Shown: positions 52,330 to 58,949 of the stretch, in pieces
Layout: each line of letters starts with the position of its first letter
Position numbering within the stretch: position 1 is the stretch's first letter
From: Ruminococcus sp.
GTDB taxonomy: Bacteria; Bacillota_A; Clostridia; Oscillospirales; Ruminococcaceae
Direction of reading: 5' to 3'
DNA length: 64,000 bases
NCBI RefSeq assembly: GCF_016283395.1
Contig: NZ_JAEEMU010000041.1
Location: forward strand, 1 to 64,000
Notes under the pieces: model-generated
The model's database searches: none
What the model was told of the DNA's origin: nothing
The model's input: the letters and a program-made list of their open reading frames with translations, nothing else
Translations under genes and position numbers: made by a program

Positions 52330-54807
52330 TTACTTTTCAGCCTTTTCGGGAAGTGAAGGAATGAGCTTGAGCAGGTATCTCTGGATAGATACTGCGTCAT
52401 TTGTTGTAACTCCGTCACCTGTGTTGTAAACATCGGCATTCTTTGAGCCCTTATCGGTGATATGGGTCTTGTCTGAACCTGTAAGACCATATTTGTTTGG
52501 ATTTGCAAGGCTCTGCATGATGAGTACAGCGTCTGAAAGGTCAACTTCATTATCGCAGTTTGCATCACCGTACTTAATATCAGCAGGCTTATTTGAAGTT
52601 GTCACTGTTGTTGAAGTAACAGTTGAAGTTGTTGTTTTGGCTGTGGTAGTTGTTGTCTTTGATGTTGTTGTGGTTGCAGAAGTTGTAGTAGTTGTTGTAT
52701 CAGGCTTTACTGCAGGTGTTTCGCCCTGTGCATACTCATATACTACCTGTATGCTCTTGTAATCAACTGCGATGACATCTTCTACAGAAGCTTCGCTCTT
52801 TTCAGAAGCGTCCCACCACTTCTGAAGCTCTATCTTGCCGTCAGCAACAGTAGCTTTGAGCTCCTCAACTACCTTTTCAGCACCCTCACCTGTTTCCTTG
52901 TTGAGTATGCCGTCAAACTTGACTGTAGCTGTTGAATTGCCCAGATTAAGGCTGTAGCTCTTGTATGTCCAGAAGTTCTCGCCTGCGTCTGAAACTGCGT
53001 TTATACATACTGCGCAGCCTGCTGTGCCCCAGCCTGAGCCTGCACTTGAAGTAACATTGCCGTTGATGATGATCTTTGAAAGGTGCTTTGCATCCTCGAT
53101 AGGTACTACAACGTAGCCCTTGTCGTTTGTCAGTGACTTGATATCTGTGTATTCTTTTGTTACTGTCTCTGTCTTTGTCTCTTCAAAGGTCTTGAGTCCG
53201 TCAAAAGTGTCAGCCTTATCGGATACTACTACCATAGCAGCAGAGAAAGCAGGAAGCTCAACATTTACCTTGTTATCCTTTACGTCCTTAACGATGTCGA
53301 TGAGCTTTATCTGCTCGTCATCGCCGTAAATAGCGTATACAGCTGCCGACTTATACTTGTTGTCTGTGTTTTTCAGGTCGATAACAGCATTCTCAGTCTC
53401 CTTGAGGTTCTTGTTTGTGACCATTACAGTTACCTGTGAGTCGTCCTTTGCATTTACAGCCGCATAGGTGCTTGACTTTGAAACATCCTCTGTCTTTGCA
53501 GGGATAAGTGTATCACCGAAGCAGCCGCCCTTGCCGTCATAGTTGGTGTAAAGGTTGATACCTGCAACGATGAAAGGATCGCCGCCCCAGAGTGAAGCGA
53601 AATAAACGCCCTGATCCGCATAGCAGCCAAGTGCCTCTACCTCAGCGATAGTGCCCGAAGCATCATTTCCGCCGCCGAAGTTGTACTCAGAGATACCGAG
53701 CTTTGTGCCCGGATAGTACTTGTCGATAGAAGCCTGTATAGTCGGAAGTATCGGTACGTTCTGCATACACCACTGACCTATCCAGCTGTTCTCAGAGAAG
53801 CCTTCCTCATAGAGCGTACGTACAGACTGGAGTCTGTCCTCGATGCCGTTTCTTGCAGACTCTGAGTAGTAGTGGATATCAAGTACATCAAGAAGTCTTG
53901 TGCCTGTCTCCTCGGAAGCCTTTTTCATCTGGTCAAGGTAGCAGTCAAGATACCAGTGATAGTTATTTGCAGCCTTTACTTCTTCCCACTCGGTATGTGC
54001 ATCGTCGTCATCGAGGTGGTCGAAAGCTGTATAGCCGTAGAGAGCAGGTCCGAATACCTCTGCATCGGGATCGAGCTTCTTTACGTTCCTTGCCACTTCT
54101 ATAGACTTTTCACCCAGTTCCTTGATAGTTACAGATTCGGGGTGCATTCTGCTGTGTGTGTCATTCCAGAGAACAGGCTCATTGTCAAGGCTGTAGCCCT
54201 GGATACCTGTCTCAGACTTTGAATTGCCCAGCTTCTTGATGATGTAGTTCACGTATTCATCCATGTAGACTACACCGTCTGTAAGGTCTGGAGTATCGGC
54301 AAAATCAGTGCCTTTTGTGAGAACTACCTTGTTCCAGCGTTTTGAAGGAGCTTTCTCCTCCTCTGTTACTGTACCGTTCTTATCTGCCGAAACATAACCT
54401 GCAAGCTGTAATGTTGTGAGCTTGTAGCCCACATTGTTCTTTGCTGCATCCTTTGAGAGTACCTGAACGCAGTCAGCAGGATCATCTGACTCTGAGAGAT
54501 TTGTGTCCGAGCTGTGCTTCCAGTCAGAACCTGCGTTGGAAGCGTTTGTCTCCCAGTTGTATGCTGTCATACGGTTGCCGCCCTGACGGACAGCATAGGT
54601 TTTCACGTCCTTGAGATTAGTGGTGTACTGGTTCACGCCATAGATAAGGGGAGATATCTCTTTTCGCTCGCCCTTGAGATCGACTGTGATATTCATATCA
54701 TAGCCGCCTGCCGCATTTACGGTATTATGAGGGATACCGCTCATGGGAGCAGTAACTGCGCAGCCTGATACGACACAGGCTGCAAGAAACGCTGCTGTTT
54801 TTTTCAT
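52330..54807 (-). CDS. GH44 endoglucanase/xyloglucanase with CBM and dockerin
   Basis: 825 aa. The signal peptide contains 'VVSGC', so lipid anchoring cannot be excluded. The GH44 barrel and beta-sandwich (about 36-535) have acid/base Glu210 in 'YSLDNEPVLW' and nucleophile Glu374 in 'LGISEYNFGGG', about 164 residues apart as expected. A beta-rich module (about 560-700) fits a carbohydrate-binding module, perhaps CBM76 as in R. flavefaciens GH44 enzymes. A Thr-rich linker (about 705-745) leads to the dockerin (about 747-825), 'GDANCDNEVDLSDAVLIM' then 'NADVYNTGDGVTTNDAVSI'. It cleaves beta-1,4-glucans or xyloglucan on the cellulosome. It lies 63 bp after the XRE regulator, with no convincing terminator between. 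Confidence 0.95.
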   Translation of the reverse strand: MKKTAAFLAACVVSGCAVTAPMSGIPHNTVNAAGGYDMNITVDLKGERKEISPLIYGVNQYTTNLKDVKTYAVRQGGNRMTAYNWETNASNAGSDWKHSSDTNLSESDDPADCVQVLSKDAAKNNVGYKLTTLQLAGYVSADKNGTVTEEEKAPSKRWNKVVLTKGTDFADTPDLTDGVVYMDEYVNYIIKKLGNSKSETGIQGYSLDNEPVLWNDTHSRMHPESVTIKELGEKSIEVARNVKKLDPDAEVFGPALYGYTAFDHLDDDDAHTEWEEVKAANNYHWYLDCYLDQMKKASEETGTRLLDVLDIHYYSESARNGIEDRLQSVRTLYEEGFSENSWIGQWCMQNVPILPTIQASIDKYYPGTKLGISEYNFGGGNDASGTIAEVEALGCYADQGVYFASLWGGDPFIVAGINLYTNYDGKGGCFGDTLIPAKTEDVSKSSTYAAVNAKDDSQVTVMVTNKNLKETENAVIDLKNTDNKYKSAAVYAIYGDDEQIKLIDIVKDVKDNKVNVELPAFSAAMVVVSDKADTFDGLKTFEETKTETVTKEYTDIKSLTNDKGYVVVPIEDAKHLSKIIINGNVTSSAGSGWGTAGCAVCINAVSDAGENFWTYKSYSLNLGNSTATVKFDGILNKETGEGAEKVVEELKATVADGKIELQKWWDASEKSEASVEDVIAVDYKSIQVVYEYAQGETPAVKPDTTTTTTSATTTTSKTTTTTAKTTTSTVTSTTVTTSNKPADIKYGDANCDNEVDLSDAVLIMQSLANPNKYGLTGSDKTHITDKGSKNADVYNTGDGVTTNDAVSIQRYLLKLIPSLPEKAEK

Positions 54808-54870
54808 GTTTTTTCCTCCTGTTTTTTACCGTGCCTAAACGGTCTTTTTAACAGCTTTCGCTGTTATCGT

Positions 54871-55767
54871 CTATAGCTCGCCTTCCTTCCACCACGGCAC
54901 CTGCGGTACTATCTCGTCCTGTTCACCGTTCTCACGCCTGAAAGCTCCGCGCTCCCATAAATCAACATTGGGATCCATGTATTTCAGATAGTTGGTAATG
55001 GTCTTAGCCAGTACCAGTATAAGAGTAAGTGATGTATGATGAGTATAGCCGTAGAGTATGACAGGCTGGTCATTAAGGTCGGCAGAAACGCGCCAGACAA
55101 GTCCGAAACGGTCAAGCCTGTCGATGATATGCTGGACCTTTTCCGACGGTATGTCCAGTTTTTCGGATATCATCGCTACCGAGAACATCTTGTTCCTTAC
55201 GCTTGCTCCGAGATAGCTTATTATACTTATAGCGTCATCATCGGCAAGTGTATTAAACAGCCTTACCATATTTGTGGTGTCACCGAAGTAGGAATTAACG
55301 CCCTTTTCGGGTATCTCAAGGAAACAGAAGTACCTGAGATCAGTATTCAGCCGTGAGAGTGCTAATTCACGGTCTGTTTTAAGTCCTGCAAAGGTCTCGT
55401 GCTCAAAGCTTGTGCGCAGCCTGCCCACTGTATCTTTATTGGGGTTGCAGGCACAAAGCGCAGTATACATCATTTTCATAAATAGCTCTGAACGCTTTTC
55501 TTCGGGAACAGAGCGAACCTCGTCATCTATGAGCTGTTCGATGTCTCGCTCGCTGTCCATGACCTTTACTCCGAAAAGAGAATCAAGTGAGATGTTAAGC
55601 TCCTTTGCGATACGCGGAAGAAGCTCACCGTCGGGATAACTTGAATTCTCCCACTTTGATACTGCCTGGGGCGAAACATTCAGCCGTGCTGCAAGCTGCT
55701 CCTGAGTTAGCCCTAAAGCTTTTCTGCGTTTTACAAGGTTTGTTCGGAAAGTGCTGTTTTTATCCAT
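54871..55767 (-). CDS. XRE-family regulator upstream of the GH44 gene
   Basis: 298 aa. An N-terminal Cro/CI helix-turn-helix (about 8-65) shows 'RRKALGLTQEQLAARLNVSP' and 'QAVSKWENSSYPDGELLPRI'. The remaining 230 residues contain a second winged-helix-like part, 'MISEKLDIPSEKVQHIIDRL' near 195-214, and 'TSLTLILVLAKTITNYL'. I recognise no sensor family. Its promoter holds a palindrome over the spacer and -10 box, which suggests self-repression. The GH44 gene follows on the same strand, so the regulator probably controls it. SD AGGTGAG before the ATG. Confidence 0.9.
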   Translation of the reverse strand: MDKNSTFRTNLVKRRKALGLTQEQLAARLNVSPQAVSKWENSSYPDGELLPRIAKELNISLDSLFGVKVMDSERDIEQLIDDEVRSVPEEKRSELFMKMMYTALCACNPNKDTVGRLRTSFEHETFAGLKTDRELALSRLNTDLRYFCFLEIPEKGVNSYFGDTTNMVRLFNTLADDDAISIISYLGASVRNKMFSVAMISEKLDIPSEKVQHIIDRLDRFGLVWRVSADLNDQPVILYGYTHHTSLTLILVLAKTITNYLKYMDPNVDLWERGAFRRENGEQDEIVPQVPWWKEGEL

Positions 55768-55796
55768 TTTAATCTCACCTTTTCGTTTCTATAATC

Positions 55797-55825
55797 ATTC
55801 TACCACAACTTTCGGTAGAATACAA
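55797..55825 (-). promoter_or_regulatory. Promoter and operator of the XRE-GH44 operon
   Basis: Minus-strand TTGTAT (55825-55820), 17-bp spacer, TAGAAT (55802-55797). TTCTACC (55798-55804) and GGTAGAA (55814-55820) form an inverted repeat that fills the spacer and overlaps the -10 box: a classic repressor position. Confidence 0.75.
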
Positions 55826-55944
55826 GCGAATATAAATAGACTCATCTCAACTGTTGGTTGATTTTCGACAATCTCTAAACCGCTTTCATGCTTTTTATAA
55901 TAGCACAAAATGCCGTAGATTTCATTTTTTTTTATGAAGCAGTC

Positions 55945-55973
55945 TTTACTTTTGCCGTTTTTTCTGTTATTAT
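55945..55973 (+). promoter_or_regulatory. Promoter of the second C_GCAxxG_C_C-like gene
   Basis: TTTACT (55945-55950), 17-bp spacer, TATTAT (55968-55973). Confidence 0.65.
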
Positions 55974-56002
55974 ATAGTTATCAATCACAAGGAGTGTTCA
56001 AA

Positions 56003-56356
56003 ATGGCAGAAAAAACCGAAAAAGCCGTAAAGTACCACAAAAGCTTCTACAGCTGTTCCGCATCTGTACTCTGTGCCTTTGCCGATGACGCAGGCATGGA
56101 CGCAGAACAGGCAAAAGCCGCAGCTGCACCCTTTGCAGGCGGAAAAATGATAAAATGCGGTGCTGTATTGGCAGCAGAATATGTTCTCGCAATGAAGTAC
56201 GGTAAAGATACAGACAAGATAAGCGAATTTGAAAACAAGTTCATTTCACGCAATAAGTCCGCGATCTGCCGCGAATTAAAAAGCGGTCTGCGTACTTGCA
56301 GAGGCTGTGTTACAGATTCCGCCGAGATACTTGAAGAAATGCTCAGCAACGGGTAA
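56003..56356 (+). CDS. C_GCAxxG_C_C-like protein, divergent
   Basis: 117 aa, shorter than the relative at 49805. The cysteine layout is partly kept: 'YSCSASVLCAFADDAG' near the N-terminus in place of 'CAQS', 'GGKMIKCGAVLAAEYV' (one Cys instead of two), 'AICREL', and 'RTCRGCV' near the C-terminus. Family membership is inferred from this order. I start at the ATG at 56003 with AAGGAG 8 nt upstream. The frame's earlier ATG (55934) would overlap the promoter. The product is probably cytosolic and redox-related. Confidence 0.8.
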   Translation: MAEKTEKAVKYHKSFYSCSASVLCAFADDAGMDAEQAKAAAAPFAGGKMIKCGAVLAAEYVLAMKYGKDTDKISEFENKFISRNKSAICRELKSGLRTCRGCVTDSAEILEEMLSNG

Positions 56357-56359
56357 AGT

Positions 56360-56400
56360 CTCATTTATCACGCTCACTCAGCGTGATATGAGCCTTTTGT
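56360..56400 (+). terminator. Terminator after the second C_GCAxxG_C_C-like gene
   Basis: CTCAT..ATCACGC and GCGTGATATGAG stem, then CCTTTTG. DAHP synthase follows 31 bp later, so read-through is possible. Confidence 0.7.
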
Positions 56401-56430
56401 TATAAATCATCAGAGAGGAAGAAAAAATAT

Positions 56431-57459
56431 ATGAATATGAACTTCAAATGCAAGCTTCCTATACCTGCCGAAGTTAAGGCACAGTACCCTGTTTCGGAGG
56501 AGCTTGAAAAAGTCATAGAAGCAAGAAACAAGCAGATTGCCGATGTTATCGGCGGAAAGTCTGATAAGATACTCCTTATCATCGGACCTTGCTCCGCGGA
56601 TATCGAGGAAAGCGTTCTCGATTACATCTGCCGTCTGAGAAAAGTGCAGGACAAGGTTGAGGATAAGATACTCATCGTTCCACGTATCTATACAAACAAG
56701 CCAAGAACTACAGGCAAGGGCTACAAGGGAATGTTACACCAGCCTGATCCAAGCAAAGAGCCTGATATGTACAAGGGCATAGTTGCAATACGTGAAATGC
56801 ACCTCCGCGCAATACAGGAAACAGGCTTCACCTGCGCTGACGAGATGCTCTACCCCGAAAATCACCGTTACCTCAACGACCTTCTCGGATATGTGGCTGT
56901 TGGAGCTCGTTCTGTTGAAAATCAGCAGCACCGTCTTACTGCCAGCGGTCTCAATATACCTGTAGGTATGAAAAATCCTGTAAGCGGCAGTATCCCTGTA
57001 CTTATGAACTCTATCGAGGCTGCACAGTCAGGTCATACATTCCTGTACCGTGGCTGGGAAGTAAGCACAAAGGGAAATCCCCTTGCACATTCCATACTCA
57101 GAGGTTTCGAGAACAATCACGGTCAGCATATGCCTAATTATCACTATGAGGACTTACAGCTCCTCTTTGATATGTACCAGCAGAAGGGATTTGAAAATCC
57201 TGCCGTTATAGTTGACACAAACCACTGCAACTCTGGCAAGCACCCTCTCGAACAGCCAAGAATAGTCAAGGAAGTCATCAGCAGCTGCCGCTATAACAGC
57301 GATATCCGCAAGCTTGTGAAAGGCTTCATGATCGAAAGCTACATCGAGGACGGCGCACAGAAGATAGACGAGCATATATACGGCAAATCTATCACCGATC
57401 CTTGTCTCGGCTGGGAAAAGACCGAAAAAATGATACTTGATATCGCAGACAGACTGTGA
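56431..57459 (+). CDS. 3-deoxy-7-phosphoheptulonate (DAHP) synthase, class I
   Basis: 342 aa. It condenses phosphoenolpyruvate and erythrose 4-phosphate, the first step of the shikimate pathway. AroF/G/H-type blocks are 'LLIIGPCSADIEES' (metal Cys), 'RIYTNKPRTTGKGYKGM', 'ADEMLYPENHRYL', 'VGARSVENQQHR', 'GMKNPVSGSIPV' and 'VIVDTNHCNSGKHPLEQ'. It is an E. coli-like type Ialpha enzyme, which in other bacteria is feedback-inhibited by an aromatic amino acid. An AGAGG site precedes the ATG. It has no clear promoter of its own. The palindromic element copy 2 lies 46 bp downstream. Confidence 0.95.
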   Translation: MNMNFKCKLPIPAEVKAQYPVSEELEKVIEARNKQIADVIGGKSDKILLIIGPCSADIEESVLDYICRLRKVQDKVEDKILIVPRIYTNKPRTTGKGYKGMLHQPDPSKEPDMYKGIVAIREMHLRAIQETGFTCADEMLYPENHRYLNDLLGYVAVGARSVENQQHRLTASGLNIPVGMKNPVSGSIPVLMNSIEAAQSGHTFLYRGWEVSTKGNPLAHSILRGFENNHGQHMPNYHYEDLQLLFDMYQQKGFENPAVIVDTNHCNSGKHPLEQPRIVKEVISSCRYNSDIRKLVKGFMIESYIEDGAQKIDEHIYGKSITDPCLGWEKTEKMILDIADRL

Positions 57460-57505
57460 TAAAAAACTGCTTCAACAGTGATATTGATATAGAAGATGTA
57501 TGCTT

Positions 57506-57716
57506 ATTATTGAGAGAACCCCTTTTGAAAAAGGGGCTTCTCTCAAACTCTCTCCCGAAAACTTCTGGTTTATTTTTTCCATATAGAGCGTGACCTGTAT
57601 ACTTGCGGGTCTTTTTTATTATCTACACGCGCTCTATATGAAAAAAATCAGCTAAAAAGTCTTTGGAAAGGGGTTCGGGGGAAAACCTTTCCTCAGAAAG
57701 GGTTCCCCCGATAAAT
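57506..57716. repeat. Palindromic multi-hairpin repeat element, copy 2
   Basis: Second copy of the element at 26393. Its left hairpin is GAGAGA/TCTCTC with CCCCTTTT/AAAAGGGG, and its right hairpin is CGGGGGAA../..TTCCCCCG with CCTTTC/GAAAGG. The shared linkers include AAAACTTCTGGTTT and a 20-base-plus block beginning ATCAGCTAAAAAGTC. The central palindrome here is CATATAGAGCG (57580-57590) and CGCTCTATATG (57630-57640), unrelated to that of copy 1. Inside it lies a terminator-like GACCTG/CGGGTC stem followed by TTTTTT. Confidence 0.8.
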
Positions 57717-57773
57717 AAATATATTTTTCTGTATCAGTATCATCATTAAGGCAGCTTTTCTAATCAACTCGGT

Positions 57774-58691
57774 TTACAGCCATTTTTTCTTTCTGAAGAA
57801 TATCAGGCTTATCACAACTATTATAATGCTTATCAGTATAACGATAGGATATGACGCTTTGAATTCAAGCTCAGGCATATATTTGAAGTTCATTCCGTAC
57901 CAGCCTGCAATGAGTGTAAGCGGCATAAAGATAGTCGTAACAATGGTAAGTATGGTCATTATGCGGTTCTGCTTTATATCAAGCTGGGACTGGTAAAGCT
58001 CGCGTATCTGTGCGGTGTAATCTCTCAGTGCTGCGGTAGTATCATGGAGACGCGCGATACGCTGAGTAAAGAGGTGGAAATATCTCAGGTTTTCGTGTGC
58101 AAAGAAGTTATTCTCATTCTCCTCAAGCTCCTGACCAAGATCCTCAAGCTGTTCGTAGTGTATCCTCATATCGCGGAGATCGCTTCTTATCTCACTTAAA
58201 CGCTTGGGGTAATTGTCCTCTTCTCCTGCAAGGATCTTATCCTCCATTTCGTCAAGCTCAGCATCGTATTTGGCAAGAATTCCCTGATCTATATAAATTA
58301 TCTGCTCTAAGAAATCATAGATGAACCTTTCAAGGGACGGATTAGTCCAACGCTTGCTTTTTACGACTCCTTTGATTATTTCCTCCACAGTACCGCTGTC
58401 GTCAATGAAAACTATCCCCTTTTCGTCCAGAGCAAATGCGAAATTGTTCTTTTTTTCCGCAATATTATGCCTGTCGGGAATAGAAAATGTACCTGTAAGT
58501 GAATCATAGTTTACTTCCGCCTTTGTACTGTGTATCTCGGAGGTACTGACTTCAAGGTCAATGCCCATATCAAACTTTGAACTGTTGCCGAGCCATTCCT
58601 CAGTCGAAAGCACTGCAACATACTTTGCCTTTGAATCCTTTGGTCTTAAATTCTTGCATTTTTCAAGAGTATCCTTAATAAGATAAAACAT
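57774..58691 (-). CDS. CorA-family magnesium transporter
   Basis: 305 aa. The large N-terminal cytoplasmic domain includes the long 'stalk' helices (about 180-250) with many charged residues. Two C-terminal membrane helices follow. The first ends in the selectivity motif 'YGMNF' near residue 264; the second is 'YPIVILISIIIVVISLIFF', with a Lys-rich C-terminus. It takes up Mg2+ (or Co2+/Ni2+) as a pentamer. I start at the ATG at 58691, with AGGGAG 6 nt upstream. The longer frame (58754) covers the promoter. Confidence 0.94.
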   Translation of the reverse strand: MFYLIKDTLEKCKNLRPKDSKAKYVAVLSTEEWLGNSSKFDMGIDLEVSTSEIHSTKAEVNYDSLTGTFSIPDRHNIAEKKNNFAFALDEKGIVFIDDSGTVEEIIKGVVKSKRWTNPSLERFIYDFLEQIIYIDQGILAKYDAELDEMEDKILAGEEDNYPKRLSEIRSDLRDMRIHYEQLEDLGQELEENENNFFAHENLRYFHLFTQRIARLHDTTAALRDYTAQIRELYQSQLDIKQNRIMTILTIVTTIFMPLTLIAGWYGMNFKYMPELEFKASYPIVILISIIIVVISLIFFRKKKWL

Positions 58692-58725
58692 AGTATTCTC
58701 CCTTTGTGTCACGAACGTTTTTTTC

Positions 58726-58754
58726 ATTATATCACACAAGTACACACAAATCAA
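58726..58754 (-). promoter_or_regulatory. Promoter of corA
   Basis: Minus-strand TTGATT (58754-58749), 17-bp spacer, TATAAT (58731-58726). Confidence 0.82.
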
Positions 58755-58772
58755 TATCAGCGAAAAATAAAT

Positions 58773-58806
58773 ACCTGTAAAGCCTCTTTCCCGAAGCTTT
58801 ACAGGT
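58773..58806 (-). terminator. Terminator of the feo operon
   Basis: ACCTGTAAAGC and GCTTTACAGGT; ATTTATTTTTCG follows on the minus strand. Confidence 0.82.
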
Positions 58807-58811
58807 AATTT

Positions 58812-58949
58812 TCATTTTTTATAACATCCGCTGCATTTAGCACAGTTACCGCAGCAGCTTCCGCTTTTTGCATTTTTCACCGCAGCCCTTACCGCAAACA
58901 CAAGAGCCGCAGCTATAAGCACTATAAGGACAATATCAGCTATATTCAT
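58812..58949 (-). CDS. FeoB-associated Cys-rich membrane protein
   Basis: A 45-aa protein. One membrane helix (about 5-21, 'DIVLIVLIAAALVFAVR') is followed by a basic linker and a cysteine cluster, 'CCGNCAKCSGC' (32-42). This is the pattern of the small FeoB-associated proteins that accompany feoB in Firmicutes and may help iron delivery or pore assembly. Its ATG lies directly after the feoB stop codon (TGA-ATG). GGAG, inside the end of feoB, serves as its SD. Confidence 0.9.
   Translation of the reverse strand: MNIADIVLIVLIAAALVFAVRAAVKNAKSGSCCGNCAKCSGCYKK

Noticed and set aside
54808..54870. Terminator between the XRE gene and GH44
   Set aside because: AACAGCgaaaGCTGTT forms a stem, but it is followed by AAAAAG and not by U residues on the transcribed strand, so I treat the genes as one operon.
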